Shown: piece after piece, positions 1 to 7,705 of the stretch | Numbering within the stretch: the first letter of the stretch is position 1 | Layout: every line of letters begins with the position of its first letter | From: Marinobacter salinus | GTDB taxonomy: Bacteria; Pseudomonadota; Gammaproteobacteria; Pseudomonadales; Oleiphilaceae | Reading direction: 5' to 3' | Length of the DNA stretch: 64,000 bases | NCBI RefSeq assembly: GCF_001854125.1 | Contig: NZ_CP017715.1 | Coordinates: 2,170,001-2,234,000, forward strand | Notes under the pieces: model-generated | Database searches by the model: none | What the model was told of the DNA's origin: nothing | The model's input: the letters and a program-made list of their open reading frames with translations, nothing else | Translations under genes and position numbers: made by a program

Positions 1-478
1 TCAGGGCGGTTGTATTGACCTGATGGGACACCAGAATCACCGGCGCACCCGCTGGCAGCTCGTTTACACCCGCGATGGTTTCCCGGGTCTGGCCAGGACC
101 ATCACCCCGACTCTGGAAAAACGAGTTCAGCGGCGGCCAGCCGGTTACCTCCCCCATATTCATTTCCGTCGCGGTATCCATACAACGGCACCACTGGCTG
201 GAAAAAACCCGAGCCTCAGTGATGCCATGTTCCGCCAGAAACGGCTTCCAGGACCGCGCTTGCTCCCGGCCGGTTTCGTTAAGATTGCGCTGGGTGCTGC
301 AATCACCCAGCTCAAAACTCGCCGGATCGCCCGTTCCCGGTGCCAGTGCGTGGCGCATCATCAAAACGGCGTTACCCTCGCGGAGGGCTTTCCAGGCATC
401 GGCGCTGCCGTCGCTTGCAATTGCCGGGAAAGACATAACCAGTGAGAGGATTGCTGAAGCCAGAATTCTCAGAGTCAT
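1..478 (-). CDS. Histidine phosphatase family protein, exported (3' end cut by window)
   Basis: Read on the minus strand from an ATG at 478 with no stop before base 1, so the C-terminus lies outside the window (about 159 residues seen). The first 22 or so residues (MTLRILASAILSLVMSFPAIA, then SDG) look like a cleaved signal peptide, so the product is probably periplasmic. The phosphohistidine motif is present as MMRHALAPGTGDP (RHA rather than the usual RHG), and a later SHQVNT segment supplies the second catalytic histidine. The family removes phosphate through a phosphohistidine intermediate; the substrate is unknown. It lies divergent from the UPF0178 gene. Family assignment is solid, function is not. 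Confidence 0.85.
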   Translation of the reverse strand, partial: MTLRILASAILSLVMSFPAIASDGSADAWKALREGNAVLMMRHALAPGTGDPASFELGDCSTQRNLNETGREQARSWKPFLAEHGITEARVFSSQWCRCMDTATEMNMGEVTGWPPLNSFFQSRGDGPGQTRETIAGVNELPAGAPVILVSHQVNTTAL

Positions 479-633
479 AACCAGTGCTCCTGTGTTAGTT
501 CTGCGTTAAACCAAAATAGCGCCTGCCCGCCAAACCAGAAGGCCTACAAACAAATACGCGGAAACCAACTACCAGGCTCACCACAACAACAGGTAAACTG
601 CCTACCAGAATCAAACCGATGAAGGAAGCAATC

Positions 634-1086
634 ATGCCAATCTGGGTCGACGCCGACGCCTGCCCCGTCCCCATCCGGGAAATCCTCTGCCGCGCCGCCA
701 CCCGTTGGCAAGTCCAGACCACCTTCATCGCCAACCACGTTATCACCCTGCCGCCAAGCCCCTACATCCAGCGGCGCCAGGTGCCCCAGGGTTTCGACGT
801 GGCCGACAACGAAATCATGGACCAGATGACCGAGGGCGACCTGGTGATTACCCAGGACATCCCCCTGGCCGCTGAAGCCATCGAAAAAGGCGCAGACGTA
901 TTCAATCCCCGGGGCCAGGCCTTCACCAAAGAAAACATCCGCCAGCGCCTGGCCATGCGCAACTTCATGGAAGAAATGCGCAGCGCCGGCGAAGTTACCG
1001 GTGGCCCGGCACCGTTCAGCCAGACCGACCGCAAAGAGTTCGCTGACAAGCTGGACCGTTGGCTGCAACGCAATCGCAAGCACTGA
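634..1086 (+). CDS. UPF0178 (YaiI/YqxD) family protein
   Basis: 150 residues, the usual length for UPF0178/DUF188. The family signature WVDADACPVPIREIL opens the protein, followed by a conserved ITQDIPLAAEAIEKGA segment; the pair of acidic clusters resembles PIN-like nuclease folds, but no activity is established. I chose the ATG at 634 rather than the in-frame ATG at 619 because AAGGAAG stands a few bases before 634 and family members begin directly with M-x-IWVDADACP. It is followed after 110 bases by the Fur-box-preceded ABC transporter and seems to be a stand-alone gene. Confidence 0.93.
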   Translation: MPIWVDADACPVPIREILCRAATRWQVQTTFIANHVITLPPSPYIQRRQVPQGFDVADNEIMDQMTEGDLVITQDIPLAAEAIEKGADVFNPRGQAFTKENIRQRLAMRNFMEEMRSAGEVTGGPAPFSQTDRKEFADKLDRWLQRNRKH

Positions 1087-1123
1087 TACAGAACGCCGAA
1101 TGAACATCGCACCACAACTTGTT

Positions 1124-1142
1124 GGTAATGATTCTCTTTTAT
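1124..1142. promoter_or_regulatory. Probable Fur box upstream of the ABC exporter gene
   Basis: The 19-mer beginning GGTAATGATTCTC matches the Fur consensus (GATAATGATAATCATTATC) at 12 of 19 positions by hand count, with 8 of 9 in the left half. It lies about 55 bases before the ABC start codon at 1198, a normal place for an iron-repressed promoter, and a second Fur-like site precedes the next ABC operon. Confidence 0.55.
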
Positions 1143-1197
1143 TTTTAGAGGTTACCGGCTACTCTTCCCGCTTTTCCATCCGTTGCGGAGTGTTTTC

Positions 1198-2988
1198 ATG
1201 TCCGGCCATGCCAGCCACACCACCAGCAGTTTTGGAGCTCTTGCCCGCCTGTTGAAATACGCCAGGGGCTATCGGCGCCAGATCATTGCGGCGACAACCT
1301 GCTCTGTCATCAACAAGCTCTTCGACATTGCGCCGGAAATCCTCATTGGCGTTGCGATCGACGTCGTGGTGAATCAGGAACAAAGCTTTGTTGCTGGCCT
1401 GGGGTTTGAAACAGCCCGGGAACAGATCACCATCCTCGCAATCCTGACCTTCTTTATATGGGCCGGTGAGTCCCTGTTTGAATACCTGTTTCAGATTCTC
1501 TGGCGCAACCTGGCCCAGCGCCTTCAGTCCGATTTGCGACAGGATGCCTACGAACATGCCCAACGCCTGGACATGAGTTTCTTCGAGGCCCGCAGCTCCG
1601 GTCAGTTAGTGGCCACTATGAACGACGACGTGAACCAGCTTGAACGCTTCCTGGATGGCGGCGCCAACGCCATGATCCAGGTCGTGGTCACCGTGGTGGC
1701 CGTAGGCGCCGTCTTCTTTGTGCTGTCGCCACTTATTGCCCTGCTGGCTTTCACCCCGATTCCCCTGATCATCTGGGGCGCCTTCTACTTCCAGCGCAAA
1801 GCCGGCCCCCTCTATGCGGAGGTCCGTGAAAAGGTCGGCGACCTCTCCAGTCGGCTGGCCAATAACCTGGGCGGCATTGCCACCATCAAAAGCTTTACCG
1901 CAGAGCACCGTGAAGCCCGGCGCCTGAAGGAAAGCAGTGAAGCCTACGTGGAGGCTAACCGCCGGGCCATTCGCATCAGCTCGGCGTTTATCCCGGTAAT
2001 TCGCATGGCTATTCTCGCCGGCTTTCTCGCTACTTTTACCGTGGGCGGCATGATGGCTCTGGAAGGCTCCCTGAACGTGGGCGCCTATGGTGTGCTGGTG
2101 TTCCTTACCCAACGCCTGCTCTGGCCCCTGACCGGCCTCGCCGAAGTCATTGATCTGTTCGAACGGGCAATGGCGAGCACCCGCCGTATTCTCGACCTTC
2201 TGGCCGAGCCGGTGTACGTGCATGACGAGGCCGGTCAGCCGCTGACAGAGCCCGTTAAAGGTGAGGTTAAGTTTGAAAAAGTGAGTTTTCACTATCCTTC
2301 CAGCGGCGCTGGTATCCGGGATATTGACCTGCACGTACCTGCCGGCCACACCCTGGCACTGGTGGGCACTACCGGCTCCGGAAAATCCACACTGATCAAA
2401 TTGCTGCTGCGTTTTTACGACCCCAGCCACGGCCGAATCCTGATCGACAATCAACCGATCCAGTCCGTTAGCCTGAAATCTCTGCGCGGGGCCATTGGCC
2501 TGGTCAGCCAGGATGTCTACCTGTTCGAAGGCAGTATTCGGGAGAATCTGGCCTATGGAAAACCGGACGCCGGCGATGGGGAGATTATCGAAGCGGCGAA
2601 AACCGCCGAGGCCTGGGCATTCATCGAGGCCTTGCCCGAGGGGCTGGAAACCCCGGTTGGCGAACGGGGTATTCGCCTTTCCGGCGGCCAGCGGCAGCGA
2701 CTGTCCCTGGCCCGGGCGCTATTGAAAAACCCGCCGATTCTGGTGCTGGATGAAGCCACAAGCGCCGTGGACAACGAAACCGAAGCAGCCATCCAGCGGT
2801 CCCTGAAACGCATTGGCCATAACCGGACGGTCATCATGATCGCCCATCGCCTGTCCACTATTGTGGAAGCGGATACCATTGCCGTGGTTGAGGCTGGCAG
2901 GGTCGTGGAAGCCGGCACCCACCAGCAGCTGTTGGCGCAACAAGGGGCCTACAATGCCCAGTGGCAGGTGCAGACCGGGCAGGCCTGA
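1198..2988 (+). CDS. ABC transporter, fused permease-ATPase (exporter fold)
   Basis: 596 residues: a six-helix type-1 exporter transmembrane domain over roughly residues 20-320, then one nucleotide-binding domain with Walker A GTTGSGKST (about 390-398), signature LSGGQRQRLSLARALL, Walker B ILVLDEATSAVD and switch histidine (IAHRLST). Such half-transporters work as homodimers or heterodimers in the inner membrane. Start at ATG 1198 is set by GGAG seven bases upstream; an in-frame TTG at 1183 lacks this. Its own Fur-like site and position before the siderophore uptake genes suggest a role in iron-siderophore traffic. It could export a siderophore or, like the exporter-fold YbtPQ/IrtAB proteins, import one; the sequence does not decide between these. 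Confidence 0.93.
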   Translation: MSGHASHTTSSFGALARLLKYARGYRRQIIAATTCSVINKLFDIAPEILIGVAIDVVVNQEQSFVAGLGFETAREQITILAILTFFIWAGESLFEYLFQILWRNLAQRLQSDLRQDAYEHAQRLDMSFFEARSSGQLVATMNDDVNQLERFLDGGANAMIQVVVTVVAVGAVFFVLSPLIALLAFTPIPLIIWGAFYFQRKAGPLYAEVREKVGDLSSRLANNLGGIATIKSFTAEHREARRLKESSEAYVEANRRAIRISSAFIPVIRMAILAGFLATFTVGGMMALEGSLNVGAYGVLVFLTQRLLWPLTGLAEVIDLFERAMASTRRILDLLAEPVYVHDEAGQPLTEPVKGEVKFEKVSFHYPSSGAGIRDIDLHVPAGHTLALVGTTGSGKSTLIKLLLRFYDPSHGRILIDNQPIQSVSLKSLRGAIGLVSQDVYLFEGSIRENLAYGKPDAGDGEIIEAAKTAEAWAFIEALPEGLETPVGERGIRLSGGQRQRLSLARALLKNPPILVLDEATSAVDNETEAAIQRSLKRIGHNRTVIMIAHRLSTIVEADTIAVVEAGRVVEAGTHQQLLAQQGAYNAQWQVQTGQA

Positions 2989-3021
2989 GGGCCTGCACTA
3001 CACTCCTCCATAATCAATATT

Positions 3022-3040
3022 GATAGTGATTCGCATTTAG
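3022..3040. promoter_or_regulatory. Probable Fur box upstream of the siderophore importer operon
   Basis: The 19-mer beginning GATAGTGATTCGCATT keeps GATA, TGAT and CATT at the consensus Fur positions (12 of 19 by hand count). It is 37 bases before the start of the ATP-binding gene, so the following fhu-type operon is expected to be iron-repressed. Confidence 0.65.
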
Positions 3041-3076
3041 ATTATTCTGCAGGCCTTCCGATAGCCAGGAGCCTGC

Positions 3077-3850
3077 ATGTCTGCCTTTTTCGAAGTATCC
3101 AGCCTGGGTGTCCGCATTGGCGACACCGCCATCATCAGCCATCTCAGCATCGGTTTTCAGGAGGGCGAAGTGACCGCCCTCCTTGGCCACAATGGCTCCG
3201 GCAAATCCACCCTGTTGAAGGTACTGGCCCGCCAGCTGTCACCCTCCGCCGGTGACGTCAGTCTGCTCGGCAATGCCTTTGGCGATACCGGTGCCCGCGA
3301 GTTTGCCCGTTCCGTTGGCTACCTGCCCCAACACCCGCCCGGAACAGACGGACTGACCGTGTGCGAGCTGGTTGCGCTGGGGCGCTATCCCTGGCGTGGT
3401 CCGCTGGGTCGTTACACGGAGGAAGATCACCAACGGATTGACCAGGCCATTGACGATACCGGACTGAGCCGTTTCAGGAACCGATCCGTGGATACCCTCT
3501 CCGGCGGCGAACGCCAGCGGGCCTGGATAGCCATGCTTCTGGCCCAGCAGACACGCTGCCTGTTGCTGGACGAACCCATTTCAGCCCTGGATGTGAAGCA
3601 CCAGGTGGAAACCCTGCGTCTGGTGCAGCAACTTGCCGTTGAGCGGGACCTGACGGTGATTGTGGTGTTGCACGACGTGGATCTGGCCGCCCGTTTCTGC
3701 GATCGCCTGGTGGCTTTGCGCGGCGGTCAGCTCATTGCCGACGGCAGCCCCCAGGAAATCATGACCAGCTGCATTCTGGAATCCATTTACGGAGTTCCGA
3801 TGGGCGTTATGGAGCGCGCACCGGGGCAATGGGTGTCCTATGTTCATTAA
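3077..3850 (+). CDS. Iron-siderophore ABC importer, ATP-binding protein (FhuC/FecE type)
   Basis: 257 residues, the typical size of FhuC/FecE/BtuD ATPases. Walker A GHNGSGKST lies at residues 37-45, the signature is LSGGERQR, Walker B is LLLDEPISALD and the H-loop is VLHDVDLAARF. AGGAG stands a few bases before the ATG. It powers uptake of ferric siderophore through the FhuB-like permease encoded two genes downstream. The 3' end overlaps the binding-protein gene by 11 bases, so the genes are translationally coupled. It heads an operon of ATPase, binding protein, permease and reductase under a Fur-like site. Confidence 0.95.
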   Translation: MSAFFEVSSLGVRIGDTAIISHLSIGFQEGEVTALLGHNGSGKSTLLKVLARQLSPSAGDVSLLGNAFGDTGAREFARSVGYLPQHPPGTDGLTVCELVALGRYPWRGPLGRYTEEDHQRIDQAIDDTGLSRFRNRSVDTLSGGERQRAWIAMLLAQQTRCLLLDEPISALDVKHQVETLRLVQQLAVERDLTVIVVLHDVDLAARFCDRLVALRGGQLIADGSPQEIMTSCILESIYGVPMGVMERAPGQWVSYVH

Positions 3851-4769
3851 CGACCTTGCACGCACGGGCATCGCTCTGATGCTATACCTGTCGTCATCCG
3901 TCGCCATGGCCGCCAGCTGGCAACAGGAACAGGGCACCCTTAACCTGAACGAGGCGCCAAAGCGTATCGTGGCGTTGAACTGGGCAGCGACCGAAACCCT
4001 GTTGCTGCTCGGCGTTCCGCCCGTAGGCGTGGCGGACAAAGAAGGTTATTCAGCATGGGTACAGGAACCTGAACTTCCGGAAACGGTCCCCAACGTCGGC
4101 ACCCGGGTTGCACCCAGTCTGGAGGCCATTGCCGAACTGAAACCCGACCTGATCGTAACCAGTTCGGAAATGGCGCCCGCCACCGATTTGCTGGAGCGCA
4201 TTGCTCCGACGTACGTAATCAGCGTCTACAAAAACGGCTCCAGGCCGTTCGAAAAGGCTAGGGAAATGCTCCTGACCCTGGGCGAAATACTGGAGCGGCA
4301 GGACCAGGCCAACGCAATTCTGGCGGATATCGATCGCACACTTGCCAACCAGCGCCAGCGTCTGGAGCGACATGGGTTGAATGACCGGCCCGTAGCGCTG
4401 GTTAATTTCCTGGATGACCGCCACGTCCGGATCTATGCGCCTAATGGCCTGTACCAAACCGCTTTGAATGCCCTCGGATTGACCAATGCCTGGCCACACC
4501 CAGGCAATTACTGGGGTTTTTCTGTGGTTGGCCTGGAAGCCATTGCACCCTACCCGACCGGCCGGATTGTGGTGATTGAACCTACCCGCCCCGGACTTTC
4601 AGAGCACTTGGCTACCAGCCCGTTCTGGACTTACCTGCCCGCAGTCCAGCGCGAACAGGTCTATCAGGTCGACGCGGTATGGCCGTTCGGGGGGGTATAC
4701 CCGGTCAAGCGCCTGGCTATTGAACTGGCGGACGCCTTGATTCAGGGAGGCGCCGGCAATGTACGCTGA
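3840..4769 (+). CDS. Iron-siderophore ABC importer, periplasmic binding protein (FhuD type)
   Basis: 309 residues with a signal peptide ending in VAMA-ASW (about residue 25). The mature part is a class III periplasmic-binding-protein fold: an N-terminal lobe opening with APKRIVALNWAATETLLLLG, a linking helix around 150-185, and a C-terminal lobe. This class binds ferric hydroxamates or catecholates; the ligand cannot be read from the sequence. No lipobox is present, so it should be soluble in the periplasm. It overlaps its neighbours by 11 bases on both sides. No strong Shine-Dalgarno is visible, consistent with coupled translation. Confidence 0.93.
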   Translation: MFINDLARTGIALMLYLSSSVAMAASWQQEQGTLNLNEAPKRIVALNWAATETLLLLGVPPVGVADKEGYSAWVQEPELPETVPNVGTRVAPSLEAIAELKPDLIVTSSEMAPATDLLERIAPTYVISVYKNGSRPFEKAREMLLTLGEILERQDQANAILADIDRTLANQRQRLERHGLNDRPVALVNFLDDRHVRIYAPNGLYQTALNALGLTNAWPHPGNYWGFSVVGLEAIAPYPTGRIVVIEPTRPGLSEHLATSPFWTYLPAVQREQVYQVDAVWPFGGVYPVKRLAIELADALIQGGAGNVR

Positions 4770-6786
4770 AACTCAGGTTGCCTCTCGCGCGCCCAAGCTG
4801 CCTGGCAGACTGCCGCTGACAGCAGTGTTGCTTTGGCTCGTCGCCCTCGGTGCCAGTGCCTCACCCTGGTTTGGTGAGCTGGCCCCAATGTCACTGGTGT
4901 CGGCATTCTGGACCTTCAACAGCGCGGACTACAGCTCGGTGCTGGCTCACTTCAGCTGGGCGCCCCGCGTCTCGATCGCCATTCTGATCGGCGGCGGTCT
5001 CGGCCTCGCTGGCGCGGTAACCCAGCAGGTATTGGGTAATCCATTGGCCTCGCCTACGACGCTGGGCGTGGAAGCCGGCGGGCAATTTGGTGTCACCGTC
5101 GCGACACTGTTTGCACCGACGCTACTGGCGTTCAGCCCGGATCTGGCGGCCATTGCCGGTGGCCTTTTCGCCATAGGCCTGGTCATCGCCCTGACCTGGC
5201 GGCTTGGATTCTCCCCCGTTACCGTCATTCTCGCCGGCCTGGTGATCACCTTTTTCATGGGCGCTCTGAACATGGCGTTCCTTCTGCTCAAGGGTGAGTG
5301 GCTGGGCAATCTATTCATCTGGGGTGCCGGTTCTCTGGTGCAGAACAACTGGGCGCCGTTTATGGATCTCTGGCCACGGGTTCTGGTTCTGGCCCTGGCA
5401 CTGTTGCTGCTGATGCGTCCGCTGCAACTGCTCCAGCTCGGACAGGCTTCTGCCAGTTCACTGGGGGTCAGCGTTGGCATGATCCGTATGCTCGCCCTGT
5501 TCCTGGTCGTGCTGATGAGTGCAACGGTGGTGAGCCGGGTGGGCGTTGTGGCGTTTATCGGGCTGGCCGCTCCCGTGCTCGCCCGTCTGCTTGGCGCCCG
5601 CACGCTGGTTGGGCGTCTACTCTGGAGTACGGTGTTTGGCGGCGGCTTACTTCTTCTGGCCGACACACTTGCCCTCTGGGCCTCGACCTGGGGGGACGGT
5701 TCGCTTGTTCCAACCGGAACAACCACGGCCCTGATAGGCGGCCCCATCCTGCTTCTGGCACTTCAGAGCTTTAGAAACACTAACCAGATGCCGGGTCAGG
5801 AATCCCGCCCTGGTGATTTTCTGCCGGTTCGCCGCTCGGCACGGCTGATCGGCTCGATTCTTTCAGTGCTTCTGTTGCTGACGTTTTTTGTATCCATGGG
5901 CTGGTCTCCGGGACTTCAGGAGTGGAGCTGGACACCGGTGACTCAATGGGGCGACGCCTGGGTCTGGCGCGGGCCGCGCTTGCTTGCAGCAATTCTTGCA
6001 GGCGTTTCCCTCGGCCTTGCCGGTACTCTCATTCAGCGGATGACCGGCAACGTGATGGCCAGCCCGGAAATGCTCGGCATCAGCGGCGGTGCAGCACTGG
6101 TGATGGTGATGATTATTCTGACCGGCATGGAAGTCAGCCGGGCTGGTCAGCTGACAGCTGCAACGCTCGGCGCAGCTGGGGCCCTGGGCCTGCTGATTCT
6201 GGTGGCCCGGCGCCACCGGTTTGCGGGCAATCAACTGCTTCTGGGCGGATTGGCACTCTATGTTTTCATGGATTCTGGGCTGCGTCTGGCAATGGCCTCG
6301 GGCGGCACGGTGGCCTCTCAGTTGCTGAACTGGATGTACGGGTCCACCTGGCTGGTGTCGGAATCCGAAGCCGTCGCTCTGCTCGGGCTGATTCTGGTGA
6401 TCTGTCTCGGGCTGTTTGCAGCCATTCGGCCGCTGACAATCCTGCCCCTTGGTGATATTTCGGCTTCATCGCTGGGCCTTCCGGTTGGCCGGGTGCGCCT
6501 GGCCCTGCTCTTACTCGCTGCGCTGCTGACGGCCTCCGCTACGGTTGTGATCGGGCCACTGAGTTTTGTTGGCCTGATTGCACCCCATCTGGCGCGGGTA
6601 CTCGGCCAACAGACGGTTGGCAGGCAAATGGTTGTGGCCGCCCTGGCCGGTGGTTTGTTGCTGGCCGTCGCCGACTACCTCTCCCGGGTTGTGGTCTTTC
6701 CCGGCCAACTCCCGGCAGGGCTGCTGGCTGCGCTGGTCGGCGGGCTGTATTTCCTGTGGGGGCTCAGCCGACATGGCCGCGCCTGA
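4759..6786 (+). CDS. fhuB: Double-length iron-siderophore permease (FhuB type)
   Basis: 675 residues made of two tandem FecCD permease units (about 1-340 and 345-675), each with its own GGGLGLAGAVTQQVLGNPLA-like or GLAGTLIQRMTGN segment and a VVxxVGVVAFIGLAAP / VIGPLSFVGLIAPH ATPase-contact loop. Most siderophore permeases are half this size and dimerise; FhuB is the familiar fused form. It forms the inner-membrane channel for the ATPase and binding protein encoded just upstream. The last 14 bases overlap the start of the FhuF-type gene. Confidence 0.95.
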   Translation: MYAETQVASRAPKLPGRLPLTAVLLWLVALGASASPWFGELAPMSLVSAFWTFNSADYSSVLAHFSWAPRVSIAILIGGGLGLAGAVTQQVLGNPLASPTTLGVEAGGQFGVTVATLFAPTLLAFSPDLAAIAGGLFAIGLVIALTWRLGFSPVTVILAGLVITFFMGALNMAFLLLKGEWLGNLFIWGAGSLVQNNWAPFMDLWPRVLVLALALLLLMRPLQLLQLGQASASSLGVSVGMIRMLALFLVVLMSATVVSRVGVVAFIGLAAPVLARLLGARTLVGRLLWSTVFGGGLLLLADTLALWASTWGDGSLVPTGTTTALIGGPILLLALQSFRNTNQMPGQESRPGDFLPVRRSARLIGSILSVLLLLTFFVSMGWSPGLQEWSWTPVTQWGDAWVWRGPRLLAAILAGVSLGLAGTLIQRMTGNVMASPEMLGISGGAALVMVMIILTGMEVSRAGQLTAATLGAAGALGLLILVARRHRFAGNQLLLGGLALYVFMDSGLRLAMASGGTVASQLLNWMYGSTWLVSESEAVALLGLILVICLGLFAAIRPLTILPLGDISASSLGLPVGRVRLALLLLAALLTASATVVIGPLSFVGLIAPHLARVLGQQTVGRQMVVAALAGGLLLAVADYLSRVVVFPGQLPAGLLAALVGGLYFLWGLSRHGRA

Positions 6787-7579
6787 CCACAGAGTGAGGA
6801 ATTGGCCAGCCCGCTATGAACAGCTCCTGGCCAGCTCTGGCCTGAAACCCGGCCCGGTTATCTCAGGTGCGCTACCACCACATGACCAGGAGCACACGGC
6901 ACTGTTGTCCCTGGCTCAGTGCCTGGAGCAACCTGACCTTTTAAAGCAGCAGCTTCGCCGGGACCATGCCGATGCCAACGATGCCCGCTTCCTAAGGGCT
7001 TATCTCTCGGTGGTCCAGCAGGATCTCGCACTGTCGGTGATTGCGCCGCTGGTCTTAGTGCTGTTCCGGGATGGCCGGGCCCCACTGCCGGATGCGGAGC
7101 AGGTGCTCCTCGGCCCGGGTAAAAAGAACGGTCCTCTGGCACGCTGGTTTCATACAGCGTCGGCACCGGCTCTTGGTGTCGACGCATTCATCCAGGGGCT
7201 GAGTGAACAGGTGTCCGAGTGGTACCCGGTTTTCCGGCAGGCCTTGGGTGTCAGCCCTGGTGCGTATTGGAGCAGTATCGGCCTCGGACTGGGCGCGCCT
7301 TTTTCAGCAGTGTGGAATCGTGTTGAAGCGGAGTCGGTGTGTTCTCTTGCACAAGTATGGTTGACACGTTTTGAGTGTGATGCCAATCGGTTCATTGACT
7401 GGCTGCCCGCTGAATTTGGCGGGCAATCTTGCGCCATTCCACAGCGCAAGGGTTGCTGCCTGAAGTATCTTCTGCCAGACGGTGGCTATTGCGGCACTTG
7501 CGGTGTCTATCGCAAAGCTCGCCTCGCCGGGCTCAGGTCCCGGTGCCCAGCACCAGGGCAGTGGCAACCAGAGCGATAA
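6773..7579 (+). CDS. fhuF: Siderophore-iron reductase, FhuF type ([2Fe-2S])
   Basis: 268 residues from ATG 6773, which lies inside the permease 3' end. The diagnostic FhuF signature is at the C-terminus: C228-C229-x10-C240-x2-C243, the unusual ligand set for its [2Fe-2S] cluster. FhuF reduces ferric hydroxamate siderophores in the cytoplasm so that iron is released. Its place as last gene of the importer operon fits this. The extended N-terminal frame back to 6578 is only a shadow of the permease gene. The final 47 bases are overlapped by a small antisense membrane ORF. Confidence 0.9.
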   Translation: MAAPDHRVRNWPARYEQLLASSGLKPGPVISGALPPHDQEHTALLSLAQCLEQPDLLKQQLRRDHADANDARFLRAYLSVVQQDLALSVIAPLVLVLFRDGRAPLPDAEQVLLGPGKKNGPLARWFHTASAPALGVDAFIQGLSEQVSEWYPVFRQALGVSPGAYWSSIGLGLGAPFSAVWNRVEAESVCSLAQVWLTRFECDANRFIDWLPAEFGGQSCAIPQRKGCCLKYLLPDGGYCGTCGVYRKARLAGLRSRCPAPGQWQPER

Positions 7580-7637
7580 GAACCCCGGCACCCGCCGCGA
7601 GTTTGAGTCCTTCGATCATTTCCTGTTCCGGTGTCAT
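7533..7637 (-). CDS. Predicted 34-residue single-pass membrane peptide
   Basis: A small frame on the minus strand, MTPEQEMIEGLKLAAG followed by a hydrophobic run VLIALVATALVLGTGT and a stop. It has a charged N-terminus and one membrane-spanning segment of about 20 residues. AGGGAG sits eight bases before the ATG, a good ribosome binding site. It lies 68 bases downstream of the TonB-dependent receptor on the same strand, so it is probably its co-transcribed partner, and its 3' end is antisense to the reductase gene. I do not recognise a family; the ribosome site, membrane segment and operon position are the evidence. Confidence 0.5.
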   Translation of the reverse strand: MTPEQEMIEGLKLAAGAGVLIALVATALVLGTGT

Positions 7638-7705
7638 CAATGTTGCTCCCTGCAAGTATTGAATAAAGGATGCCGGAGCAGGCTGAGCCCGCTCCGGGTA
7701 AGGGT

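Noticed and set aside
495..635. Hydrophobic 46-residue minus-strand frame before the histidine phosphatase (MIASFIGLILVGSLP...)
   Set aside because: Reads like a small membrane protein, but no ribosome site precedes the ATG and the start lies inside the UPF0178 start region. I could not support it.
6578..6772. N-terminal extension of the FhuF-type gene
   Set aside because: These codons are the second frame of the permease 3' end and give a Trp/Cys-rich low-quality segment; the ATG at 6773 is used instead.
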